Assembly: GCA_025558095.1 (NCBI GenBank)
Contig: JAIVFI010000022.1
Coordinates: 248,001-312,000 of the forward strand
DNA from: Hyaloraphidium curvatum
Taxonomy: Eukaryota > Monoblepharomycota > Hyaloraphidiomycetes > Hyaloraphidiales > Hyaloraphidiaceae
Length of the DNA stretch: 64,000 nucleotides
Direction of reading: 5' to 3'
Position 1 is the stretch's first letter. Every line of letters begins with the position of its first letter. Below are positions 39,940 to 51,018 of this stretch, piece by piece. A program made the position numbers and the translations under genes. The notes under the pieces were generated by a model. It saw nothing but the letters and a program-made list of their open reading frames with translations, was not told the DNA's origin and did no database searches.

Positions 39940-42078
39940 TCAGTCCGCCAGGTTCGACGGATACAGGAGACCGTCGATCCCCCGGAACGACTCCTTGACC
40001 GTCCGCGCCGACACCCAGCGGTACAGGTTCAGCGGCGCCCCGGCCTTGTCGTTGGTCCCCGACTGCCGTGCCCCGCCAAAGGGTTGCTGCCCGACGATCG
40101 CGCCCGTGCACTTGTCTGCCGGGCGAGGAGGCGTAAGCTCGCTCCCAGACGAAAGCCAAAAGGACCCACCGTTGATGTAGAAGTTGCCCGCGGCGTTCCG
40201 CAGCGCATCCGCGCCGATCATCAGCGCCCTCCTGTCCCTCGCAAACAGCGCCGCGGTAAGGCCGTAGTCCGTGGTCCGGTCCGCGATCTCGAGCTGCCCG
40301 ACGTGAGCCCGCCGCGCCCAACCGGCCGCGCGGAAGCACCCACCCATTTCTCGTACTCATCCTCGGGGTAGACGATCACCGTCAGGACGGGGCCAAAGAT
40401 CTCCTCGACCATGGTCTTGAACTGCGGGTTGGTGGTCTCGATGATGGTCGGGCGGATGAAGTAGCCCTTCGAGTCGTCGCCTGTGGGTCCACACACAAGA
40501 GGAAGGTCAGCCTTCTGAAGGGCGACGGCCAATCACAGAACCCACTCTGCCCGCCCGCGATGATCTTGGCGTCCGGTGCGTTTCGTGCGTGCTCGATGTA
40601 CCCCGTGATCTTCTTGAAAGCGTTCTCGTTAATGACCGGCGTCGTGAAGTTCGTAAAGTCCTCCGGGCTCCCCATCTTCAGCGCCTCCGTCTCCCTCACG
40701 AGCCCCTCCCGCACCTCGCCCCACAGGTTGTCGGGCACGTACAGCCTCGAGCACGCCGAGCACTTCTGCCCCTGGTACTCGAACGCCGCCCTGACCGTCT
40801 GCCTGACCACCTGCGCCGGGTCGGCGGAGCGGTGGACAAAATGCATGTTCTTTCCGCCCGTCTCGCCGACGATGCGGGGGAAGGAGCGGTACCGCTCCAG
40901 GTTCGCGGCGGCGCGGCGGTACAGGTCCCGGAAGACGGCGGAGGAGCCGGTGAAGTGCAGCCCGGCAAAGTCGGGGTGCTCGAGCATGCCGCCCACGATG
41001 GTGTCCGGGGGGCCGGGGACGAACTGGACCACGCCGGGGGGGAGGCCGGCCTCCTCGAGGAGCTGCATGACGATGTAGTTGGAGAGAATGGCCGAGTCGG
41101 AGGGTTTCCAGACGACGACGTTGCCTGGCGGGGTTGGAATGAGCTGACGCACCGGTGGCGAACGAAACAGGGACCGACCCATGAGTGCCGGCGCGCCGGG
41201 CAGGTTGCCCCCGATGGCGGTAAAATTAAACGGCGAGACGGCGGCGACGAAGCCCTCGAGCGGCCGCCACTCCATCCGGTTCCAGGTGCCGTCCGCATTC
41301 TTCGGCGGTTGTTGCGCGTACAGCTCCTCGGCGAACCGTACGTTAAAGCGGAAAAAGTCGGGGAGCTCCGACGCGGCGTCGATCTCGGCCTGCCAGACGT
41401 TCTTTCCCTGAGCGTGCGGAAAGGGACAGGAGTGGAGAGCGAAAGGAGGGGAGCATCAAGGGGAGGCGGGCAGCGTAAACGGGTTTAGGGTGTTCGGATG
41501 GGAGGCCAGGTGGGACCAACCTGCCCCAGCATGGTCGCCGCCATCAGCTTCCACCGATACTTTTCCCGGATCAGGTCCGCCGCCTTGAGGAATATCGCCG
41601 CCCTGTCCGCGAACGGCACAGACCCCCACCACTTGCGCGCATGCACCGCGCCCCTGATGGCGGCCTGCACCGTGCGCGCGTCGCCGGCGTGGTACTCCGC
41701 CAGCACGGTCCCGCGGTCGTGCGGCATGCGCTGGTGCTGCACGATGTTGGTGTGCAGCTTGAGGCCGTCGACGACGCAAGGGACCGTGACGGGGAGCTGT
41801 GACTTGAGCTCGGCGATGGCGGCGCGGAGGTTCGCGCGGTCCGACGACCCGGGCGGGAACGGGCGCTGTCCACACCAAAGACCAAAAGAAGGAACATGAG
41901 GAATAGGCAAAATAGGGAAGTTCAGGAGGTTGGAGGTCGACGAGTCAGAGGAGTCACCGTGCCCGGGCAGTCCCCCCACCATCGGCTCGTTCTCGATCTC
42001 CGGCACGCGGAACCGGCCGAGGTCCGCCGCACATCGCGCAGACGCGTGGAAGCGCCGCGCGAACCGGCCCGGCAGCAT
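39940..42078 (-). CDS. Delta-1-pyrroline-5-carboxylate dehydrogenase (ALDH4), mitochondrial
   Basis: Seven exons (41980-42078, 41521-41865, 41179-41407, 40546-41124, 40344-40480, 40170-40293, 39940-40115) give 562 residues, the usual length of this family. The N-terminus LPGRFARRFHASARCA is a mitochondrial presequence. Active-site Cys is in EYQGQKCSACSRLYVP and general base Glu in VGETGGKN; PFNFTAIGGNLPGAPALMGN and VGQQPFGGARQSGTNDKAG are ALDH4 signatures. It oxidises glutamate semialdehyde/P5C to glutamate with NAD+, the second step of proline catabolism. Every intron is needed and every phase closes. It shares an 81-bp divergent promoter with PCID2. Confidence 0.94.
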
Positions 42079-42159
42079 CGTTGGGGCCCCGAAGTGGCGA
42101 CGGGCCCTCGCTTTTGAGACCGTCTCAAAAGGACTTGGAGCCTCTGGCACGCCAACAGA
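42079..42159. promoter_or_regulatory. 81-bp bidirectional promoter, P5CDH / PCID2
   Basis: Only 81 bp separate the two divergent ATG codons, so both 5' leaders and both promoters must fit or overlap here. No TATA box is visible; a short direct repeat of AAAAGGAC/GAGAC character near 42115-42135 is not clearly functional. Confidence 0.6.
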
Positions 42160-43750
42160 ATGAAGCTGAACGGCTGGCTGACGCAGCTGTCGAACGCGAT
42201 CCGCGGTGACGACGGCGAGAAGCTCGCGCGGCTGCTGCGGCTCGACGACCCACACGCGCACCAGCTGGCCGAGGACGTCTCCGGGGTGAGGCCGCCTTCC
42301 CGTCACACTCCGCCCCCCTGACGCCCCAAATAAGAACCGCCACTGGGAAGCCATCGTCCGTAACCGCCTGGAAAAGCCGTGGGATGACGTCGCCGCGGCC
42401 CACGTGCGCGCCGCGGCGGCGTGGAACGGGAAGGATCCCTCCGGGGCCGCGGAACAGCAGAACCTGCTCGTGCAGTGCGTGTCGCCCGGCTGCCCGCGTC
42501 GCCTGGTTGGGAGATGCTTATCATGTGGTATGATCGCACAGGACGTTCTCGACCAAGCTCCTGACGACGCTGGACCGCCGCGCGCTGCCCGCGGTCTACG
42601 CCGTGTGCCGCGACCTGGACCGGACATCGGACGCGGCCGACGCGGCTTTGAGGGCGAGGGGCGAGAAGGCGCGGTATTTGGAGGAGGCGGCGCGGACGAT
42701 CAACGGGGTTTTCGGGCGGTGTTTGAACGACCGGTGGGCACACCGTGACGCCATCGCGCTGCGGCCCGAACGTGACCACCTGCCCGTTCCCCCCCCCCCT
42801 TTCCGACAGCGCCGCGCAGGAAAAATCCCGGAGATGGGGCACCTACCGCATCATGACCACCCTCTTCGCCATCTACTTCCGCCTGGGCAACCAGCACCTC
42901 TGCGTCTCCCTCAGCAAGGCCCTGCGGCAGCAGGCCGACATGCCCGCGCTGGAGCGGTTCCCCATGGCGCACAGGGTCGCGTTCGCTTACTACCAGGGCG
43001 TGCTGGCGTTCTTCGACGAGCAGTACAGGGTCGCGGAGGAGCATCTGGCGTTTGCGTTTGCGCACTGCCCGAGGGGGGCGAGGAAGAACAAGTAGTGGGT
43101 TTCGGCACGGAGTGGCGCCGCGGGCACCGGCCATCTGACGCTCGTGATTTTCGGGACACCCACAGCCTGATCCTCCTCTACCTCGTCCCCGCGCGCCTCG
43201 TCCGCGGCTCCCTCCCCGAGCCGTGGCTCCTGGACCGGTACCCACCCCTCGCGGCGGTCTACTCCCGCCTCGTCTCCGCCCTGCGGACGGGCGACCTCCG
43301 CACCTTCGACGAGGAGCTGGCGCGCCACGAGATGGACCTGGTGGCGCGGGGCACCTACCTGACGGTGGAGCGGTCGCGTTTCGTGTGCCTGCGGAACCTC
43401 TTCCGGAAAGTGTGGGTGGCGCGGCGAGCGATCGGGGAGGCTGGCGTGCTGAGGCGGCCCCGTTTCCCCCGCGATCGCGGCCTGCGGCACGGCTTCCCCG
43501 TGGTTTACCCGACCGCCCCAACAGATACATCCTCCGCGACCGCAACGCGCGGCTACCGATCTCGGCGATCCAGGACGCGCTGCGGCTGTCCAACTACGAC
43601 AGCTGGGCGGACGCCAACGACGTCGAGTGCGTCCTGGCCAACATGATCGACAAGGGGTACATGAAAGGGTACCTGTCCCACGAGAAGCAGACGGCGGTAC
43701 TGGCGAAGCAGGAGCCGTTCCCGCCGCTTGACACGATCGAGGTCACTTAG
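42160..43750 (+). CDS. PCID2: PCI-domain protein PCID2/Thp1 (TREX-2 mRNA export)
   Basis: Six exons (42160-42285, 42335-42474, 42542-42733, 42810-43091, 43166-43411, 43525-43750) give 403 residues, the length of PCID2. Landmarks: LPAVYAVCRDLDRTSDAAD, KSRRWGTYRIMTTLFAIYF, VAEEHLAFAFAHCPRGARKN, LILLYLVPARLVRGSLP and the winged-helix end ANMIDKGYMKGYLSHEKQT. PCID2/Thp1 is the TREX-2 subunit that, with Sac3/GANP and Dss1, couples transcription to mRNA export at the nuclear pore. The fourth intron carries a homopolymer of C near its acceptor. All phases close. Confidence 0.92.
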
Positions 43751-44289
43751 GGGGCTGGATGTCTTCGAATGGATCGATGATGCTGAGCGCGCGCGCGGTG
43801 GCGACGGACCCGTTCCCGCTGTCCGAGTCGATCTAGGCCCCGCAGGGGCACGGATGGATTTGGGTGGAAGTTGATGTCCTATGGAGTCGATGGAGGTCAC
43901 GCAGAGGCGCGGATGTGTGTGATGGGGAGCTAATGACCCGAGCGGCCGCGCGAGCGGTTTTGGCGAGGGACTGGCTTCCCTTCGACAGTCGATCGAGGTT
44001 CCGCTGTGCCCGGATGGGACGGAAACTCAAGCTGGCTTTGCACTCCGCATATGGGATTGCGGTGGCGGAGTGTTTGCGCCATGGCACCGGCTGGGTTTGG
44101 GACGGGGTTCTGGCGGCGCCGCATATGGCAAATGAACACGACCAGTCGGGAACGTCGGGTCCCCCGCACCAACGAACAGATCGCACCACCCCGCGGCCGT
44201 CGGACGCCGTAGCACGCCGAGTGCACCGCGGCGCGCATCGGATCCCGGCCGACCCGCACACGGCGGCCTGCCGCGTGCTGCGGGCAGCG

Positions 44290-46011
44290 ATGGCGTGCCC
44301 TGAGCGAGCGGACCCCGACGCCCGCGTCCAGAAGCGGCTGCGGCCTCGGGGCCCCGCGGGGCCGCGATGCGCCGGCGGGGCGATCCGCACGGCTCGCGAC
44401 CCGCGTGATTGCGCGCCGGACGTGCGCTGCCGGGCGGCGCGGGCGGCGCGGGCGGGGGAGCCACCCCGCGCCGCACCGCTTATCCCCGGCGGGCGCGCCC
44501 CGGCCGCACCCGCCGCCGCCCGCGCCGCACCGTCGGGCCCCCATTCCCCGCATCGCACAGCGCGGTCCCGCGCCGCGTGGCGCCTGCTGGCCGCCGCCGC
44601 CGCAGTGTGCGCGCTGGCCGCGCCCGCTGCTGCAGACCTGCCGCCGCCCGCCTTCGTCGACACGCGCACGGACTGGCCGCACTACGAGACAGACACGTTC
44701 ACGTACCGCAACATCTCGTGGAAGGTGCCGCGGCAGCAGACATCGTTCGCGTGGTTCGGTGGGCTCGCCCAGGTTGGCGCCGTCAACAATCCCTGACCCC
44801 CCACCCGCCAGACTGGACAAAGGTCGACGGCAACATGGACTCGAGCTACATATACACGTGCCCCGGCGAGCGCCAGCTGGCCCTGACGTTCGACGACGGC
44901 CCTGCGTGCGTGCATTCCCGCTCCGCCTTGTCGCGCACCCTCACATCGCCCCCCCAACGCAGCATCTATACCAACTGGCTCCTCGACGAGCTGCGCAACG
45001 CGAGCGCCAAGGGCACCTTCTGCCTCATCGGCCGCTCGTTCGCTGGCAACGAGGACATCGTGCGGCGCATCGCGTACGAGGGGCACGACCTGTGCGTGCA
45101 CACCTGGAACCACCCGCACCTCACCGAGATGAACAACACGGCGGTGGGTATTCGGGCTTGCATGCTCGTGCATGCTGTGCAAAGGGCCGACTTCTGACTT
45201 TCCCCGCTCCGCCGCCCCGCGCATGACGTGTCGCATCCAAATGTCTTCTCCAATCCCCATTTCGCAGATCATCGACGAGATCCTCGACACCATGCTCGCC
45301 TTCAACCGCACCATCGGCGTCGTCCCCCGCTTCTTCCGCCCCCCCTTTGGCGAGGCCGACCTCCGCATCAAGGCCATCATGGAGACCCTGGGCATGGTCA
45401 TGCTGCGCTGGAACTTTGACGCCTACGACTACCTCCGCGACCCGCAGGCCCTCCTGGGCCGGTACCGCGCCTACATCAAGCGCGATGGCCCCCGCACGCC
45501 GTGGCTGACGCTGCAGCACGACCTGCACAACACCACCGTGGCCACGCAGCGGGCCATCATCGACTACGCGCGGGGGGAGGGGTACAGGGTGACCACGCCC
45601 AGCGAGTGCCTCAACTCGACGCGGTGGATCTCGGGGGAGCTGCCGCCTCGCTCGGTGTGGAGCACCCGCACCGCATCGGGGACGGCGCTCGGCACGCGCA
45701 CGGGGTTCAACCAGGCCACCTTTGTCGCCGACGTCCCGCGCAGCACCCTCGTCGTCATCTCCACCGCCGCCCCCGCGGTGCCCGTGTCGGCCTCGAGGCC
45801 GGCGTCGGTGCTCGCCACCGCGCCGCCCAGGGCCACCGAGACGCCGCAGGCGACGGGGGGGCTGGTGATCGCGACGCCGGTGCCGCCCGAGGTGGTGGCG
45901 ACGCCGCTGGGGACCACCACGCGGGCGGCGTCGTCGGGAGCTGCGGTCGGGGTCGGGTTCGGGATGGGGATGGGGCTGCTGGCGTGGGCCGTGGCGCTGC
46001 TCGCGCAGTAG
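44290..46011 (+). CDS. Chitin deacetylase (CE4), secreted and probably GPI-anchored
   Basis: Exons end/start at 44758, 44812-44905, 44963-45143 and 45268-46011; the 5' end is uncertain (first in-frame ATG 44290 gives a long basic leader before the signal-like stretch AAWRLLAAAAAVCALAAP at about 44574). The CE4 motifs are complete: TFDDGPA (restored by splicing), HTWNHPHL with the His-x3-His zinc ligands, RFFRPPFGEADL, WNFDAYDY and LQHDLHN. It removes acetyl groups from chitin to make chitosan in the wall. A Thr/Pro/Ala-rich stalk and a hydrophobic C-terminus (GMGMGLLAWAVALLAQ) suggest a GPI anchor. Confidence 0.87.
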
Positions 46012-46374
46012 AGTCGGGGGTCGTCGGGTTGTGCGGATACCTCTGTCGGGACGAAGGGATATCTGGGTCTCTAGCTAGGGCTTCTATTGTAAACCACGCT
46101 TTTGCATTACTTATTGCTGGAGAGGGATACCTTGCGGTTCGTCCACGTACTGAGGAGCTGGTTACTCCTTAAATCCTCGTCCCCGGAATCCGGCCCCAAT
46201 TCCGGCGCCGGGAGCGAGCCTCCACGCGATCCACCACCGCGTCCACCTCTCGGCTCCTTGAGCGCCGCCTGCACCCGCCCTCCGGCCCGCGGGACCCCAT
46301 GCCCACCCGCGCCGGCCCGCTCCCCGCCCGCCAATGACCCCCCCACCCCCTCCCGCCCCGCGCACGCAGACTGC

Positions 46375-48367
46375 ATGTCGGACCCCGTCGCGCAATGGCC
46401 TGAGCACCCCGCGGAGCACCCGCGCCGCCCGGCTCCCCGCGCGGGGGCCGCGCAGAGGGGCGCGCAGCCCCGGCTGGACGACTTCCGCATCCTCGCCAAG
46501 CTCGGCGAGGGCACCTTCTCCGAGGTGCTGAGGGCGCGGCACAAGCATACCGGGCAGATGTTTGCCATGAAGGTTCGCGCGCTCTCTGCGGGCCGGGAAG
46601 GGGAGCGCGGGCTCACGGCCTGCCGGGGCGGCAGCGGTTCAGGAAGAGCTTCACCAACGCGCACGAGGTGGACGGGCTGCGGGAGATACAGGCGCTCAAG
46701 AGGCTCAACCCGCATCCGAACGTGATCCTCCTGCACCACGTCATCTAGTTCGTCCCCCTCGCGCCGCCGTCGCCGTTCCGTGCTGAACGCGACGCCCCGG
46801 GTGCAGCGACCAGCAGCACGGCACGCTGGCCCTCAACTTCGAGATGATGGACTGCAACCTGTACGAGATGATCTCCAAGCGGCAGACGGTGGTGACCGAG
46901 GACCTCGCGGGCACGTGGCTGGCGCAGGTGCTCTCGGCGCTCGACTACATGCACTCGAGGGGCATCTTCCACCGCGACATCAAGCCCGAGAACATCCTCG
47001 TGGGCTCCTACGCAGCGCATTTTGGCCCATCGCTTGCTCATCCGTTTTTGGGCGGCAGGTCCGCGACGGCGTGGTCGTCAAGCTCGCCGACTTCGGCTCC
47101 TGCCGGGGCATGCACTCCAAGCGCCCCTTCACAGAGTACATCGCCACGCGGTGGTACCGCTCCCCCGAGTGCCTCCTGACGGCGGGCGGGTACGGGTACA
47201 AGATGGACTGCTGGGGGGTCGGATGCGTGCTGTTCGAGGCGCTGCACAGGGTGCCGCTGTTCCCGGGGACCAACGAGCTGGACCAGCTGCACAGGATACA
47301 CAACGTGCTGGGGACACCGAATCCGAAGACGCTGCGGAAGATACTCGGGTGGGCGTGGTGGCCGTCCCGTGCCCCTCACCATCTGACGCGCGCATCTTTT
47401 CCAGCAAGGGCAACGCCCCGCGGTACCTCTTCCCCTACAAGCAGGGCCCAGGCGTGCAGTCGCTCATGCAGAAGAACTCGGAGGAATGCGTCGACCTCGT
47501 GAGCCGGCTGCTGGATTACGACCCGGACCTGCGGCTCTCGGCCAGGGAGGCGCTCGCGCACCCTTTCTTCGAGGGGGTCTACATCCCGCCGGCTTCGGAT
47601 TCCGAGGTGCCGGTTTCGACGCCGGGGGAGCCGGCGCATCATTCTCACGTGCCGCACGCGGGGCATGCGACGGAGGCGGCGCGGGTGGTGCAGCCCAAGC
47701 AGAGGCGACATCCGGTGGGAAGACCCATCGGACGGTGGAGGCGTCGCTGACCATCTTCTGCCCGCAGGAACACCTCGCGCACACCCGCAAATCCTCGGAG
47801 GACGACCAGACGGCGCGGATGCGCGAGCTGCTCGAGTCCATCCGCCAGATCTCGGGCCCGAACCCGCGGCCGGCCAAGCACCCGGCAGCCGCGCCCGCGG
47901 AGCCGGATCCCATGCTGCTCCTCACCCCCCGCAACACGCCCGCGCTGCAAAAGGCGCTGAGCGTGCTAAGCACCGGACGGAATGCCGCGCCGCCGGGTCC
48001 GATCGGCGAGGGCGGGGCGATCGGGCAGGAGCCTTCGCGGACCTCTTCGACGGTTCGGCTGCCCGGCATAACGGCCCTTCCGAAGCCGTCGGCGATACCG
48101 GTCCTTGTGCCGGGATACATGCACGTGCGGCGCAGCTCGGTGGCGCCGAGCGACTCGGTGGCCCCCGAGAGCGAGAGCGGCGCACCGCCGCGGAGGACAA
48201 AGGGCGTCGCCTTCGCGTCCCCGCACGTGGTCGGCTCGTTCCACCCCAAAGGGACCGTCAGGGCGGTCCCGGGGCCGGCCAAGCGGCGGCGCGTGCGCCT
48301 CCCGCCCGTCGCGCCGGCGGTGGCGGGCACGAAGCCCTGGCGGTCGGGGATGAAGACGAAATCGTGA
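46375..48367 (+). CDS. MOK: MOK-type CMGC kinase (MAPK/MAK/MRK overlapping)
   Basis: Exons 46375-46572, 46635-46747, 46807-46999, 47059-47348, 47405-47714 and 47768-48367 give 567 residues. FRILAKLGEGTFSEVLRAR, LREIQALKRLNPHPNVILL, NFEMMDCNLYEMI, GIFHRDIKPENIL, LADFGSCRGMHSKRPFTEY and WGVGCVLFEALHRVPLFPG are close to animal MOK. The activation loop has TEY, as in MAP kinases. MOK and its RCK relatives act at cilia and flagella. A C-terminal tail of about 250 residues, Pro/Ser-rich, is not conserved. Exon phases all close. Presence fits a flagellated or formerly flagellated lineage. Confidence 0.9.
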
Positions 48368-48431
48368 ACGGATCGCACGGAGACGGTCATCTAGAAGACA
48401 AAGCTTGTACATGGCAGTTCGGCCACCAAGA

Positions 48432-50724
48432 TCAGTCGTACGAGATGTCCAGGTCGCCACCGCTGGCCCCGACGGCGTCGAGGTCGGTGTAGTCGCGGAG
48501 CTGCCGCCTGTCCATGCTGGAGAACAGAAGTGTCAGTCGGCCAACAGTTGAATCGACCTGCACGGAGGATCCTACCGTCCCATGGCAGCCGGCGGTGGCG
48601 GGTAGTCGTACCCCGAATCCTCCCTCGGCCCAAGCCGCGAGTTGATGCCGCCGCGTCCGCCGCGGAACCCGCCGTTGGCCGGCGAGTTGTAGTTCGAAGG
48701 CCCCCGCGAGCCCCCCGTGGGCCGCGGATTCTCGAGCGCCGGGTCCTTCATGAGCGTGATCTTGCAGGGATCCCGGACGTACGAGTTGATGTACACGGCC
48801 TCCGCCTTTGCCTTGTCCACGGCTTCCTGCACCTCAGGGTGCTTGAGCAGCAGGTGCTTCTCCACAAACTCGGGCGCCTTGAACAGCTTGCCGCAGTCCT
48901 TGCCCGCTGCGTCCTTCATCAGGCAGCGATACCGGAACTCGCCCTCCTCCTTCATCATGCTGCGCAGCTTCGAATGCACCTGCTCCTCCGGGTCCCGCCA
49001 GTTCAGCCGCGCGAGCTCCTCGGCAGTCAGGAGCTTGCCGAAGAAGCGCGCACGTGCGTCGACCCTGTCCGTGGCCTTCCTCGCCGCGAACTCGTCCCCG
49101 GGCCGGTCACCGTCCGCTGCCGGCGCGGCGGGGCGGAGGTTGGGCGGGAACTTGCGCGAAAAGTCCTCCACCGAGTCCGCGTACATCCCTGAGTAGTAGT
49201 CGAAGAGGTGAACGCGCCGCAGGTACGTCAGCACGAGGTCCAGCCGCTTCTTTGCCTGTGGATCCGACGCGCCGATCAGAATCGTTCCCCAGCAACCGCA
49301 GCGATGTCGTCGACCCACGTTCGGATCCGGCTCCTGCTCGTTCTCCACGTCCATGGCCTCCTCCTTCACCTCCTTTGCCAGGCCCAGCTTCGACATCCTC
49401 TCCTCGACCGCGGCAAAGCCCGAAACCCCGTAGTCCTCGTCCAGGGCCCGGGCCACGGCCGTGGCCTGCTCCAGGTCCCTCTTTATCCTGTCCTCCTTCG
49501 AGAACACGTCCACTAGCGGGCGCGAGCGGGGCGGGTGCACCTGGTGCGCGGCAAAGTGGAACTCCTGCTCGCCTATCCGGAACTTTTCGAGGGTCTTGAC
49601 GACCTGTTCCACGTCCGTGCCGTCCCGGAACACAACCCAGCCGAGTCGGATGAACTTCTTTGTCGGATTGGGATCGGAGAGTGCGATGCGAACGGGAGGG
49701 GTGTCCGGAAGAGCTTTGGCGAGTTCCTTTCGCCAAAATGTGAGCGACCGTCTGCGCTGCCAATCAGACCAAACTGACCTCTTCGAGCGTCTTTCGAGCA
49801 ACGGTGATGGGCACGCTCTTGATGAAGATCTTGTGCTTGACATCGTTCTCGTCCTCGGGGCTCGACCAGCACAGAGGCCGCTTCGTCCCCGCCGGAGCAG
49901 CGACCCCGGCAACCGGCGTCGTCGGAGAGGCCGGCTCCTTCTGGTCACCATCCGCCATTTCCTCGTCCTGTTTGCGTGGTTCAAATCGACATTTCTTTGC
50001 GGTCGCGGGGTTGCCCACCTTGACTGTCGCAGCGGTGTCTGCCGGCGGCGCGTCCGGCGCCGCTCCACCAGCCGAACCGGCCACCTCATCGAAAGTCGCG
50101 TCATCGAACAAGCCCTCCTCCAGCTCCCTCGCGAACCGCTCGGCGAGCTCCGCCTTGTGTGCTCCGACGCGGGCACGGTACTCCTCGGCCTCGGGCGACC
50201 GGTACTTTTCCACGAACCACTCCTCCTCCTTGTGCGCGTGGAAAAAGTCCAGCGACTCCTGCAGCTTGAAGTCCTCCTTGTACATGTCGTACCTGCGGTC
50301 CCAGTCCGGGTCGTCGCCCTGTCTTCGCGGTGAGCCCGGACCATCCGGCCCAAAACGCCCGAATCACCTTGGTACCGCTCTGCTGGCGCATCCAGTCCTT
50401 GAAATGCCGCTTCGACACCAGGTACTTCAGCTCCTTCGGATTGGGCACGCGCCCGCCGCGGCCGCGGAAGCCGTCGTCATAATCGCCGCCGCGGTAGTCG
50501 TAGTCGTCGTCCCGCCCACGGAAGCGCGGCGCCGGGCGGAAGCCGTCGCGATCGTAGTCCGGCTGGTAGAAGTCGCCGCGCGGCGGCGAGCGGCGGCGGC
50601 GGTCGGGCGAGAACGACCGGCGGCGGTCGCGCTCGAACCGCTCCTCGCGCGCCGGCGGCGGCGCGTCGTCGCGCTCGCGCCGGAACTTGTCGCGATGGCC
50701 GCCGTACTCCTCGTCGTCGTCCAT
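48432..50724 (-). CDS. ARS2: ARS2/Serrate RNA-processing factor
   Basis: Exons 50368-50724, 49779-50318, 49319-49726, 48576-49255 and 48432-48516 give 689 residues. An Arg/Asp-rich N-terminus with RRRRSPPRG precedes a Serrate/ARS2 N-domain (ESLDFFHAHKEEEWFVEKY). An RRM-like middle (IRLGWVVFRDGTDVEQVV) follows, then LFDYYSGMYADSVEDFS. Near the C-terminus is the family C2H2 finger (CLMKDAAGKDCGKLFKAP, FVEKHLLLKHPE). The last short exon encodes YTDLDAVGASGGDLD. ARS2 links the nuclear cap-binding complex to RNA degradation, export and small-RNA processing. Junction phases all close. Confidence 0.92.
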
Positions 50725-50888
50725 CGCGGGGAGCGGGGTGGGTATTCGACCTTTTTTCGACGACCTCCTCTTGCAGCGCCGCCGCGCGAACGATCGCCCT
50801 TCCCGGCTGCCCCCAAGCCTGGCTACACGCGGGCCTCTCGAACTTTTTCATTTGACTACAGTAGCGCACGTTCTTCTTGTCACTCGAG

Positions 50889-51004
50889 ATCGCGTTTCCA
50901 GCCGAGCGCTGGAGCTCTACGCCACTGGGCCAGGCGTCCTCGTTTCCACGGACATCGCGTTCGCGGCCGAGCGCTGGAACTCCACGCGACCGGGCCAGGC
51001 GCCC
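50889..51004. repeat. Two imperfect 51-bp direct repeats
   Basis: Copies at about 50889-50939 and 50954-51004, 65 bp apart, share ATCGCGTT, GCCGAGCGCTGGA and GGGCCAGGCG at the same offsets. They lie immediately upstream of the MFS start at 51019, within the 294-bp region divergent to ARS2. They could be duplicated regulatory sites or a local tandem duplication. Confidence 0.75.
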
Positions 51005-51018
51005 CGCGCCGTGACGCG

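Noticed and set aside
42786-42803. Homopolymer of C as a frameshift site
   Set aside because: It lies inside an intron of PCID2, near the acceptor, so it does not affect coding.
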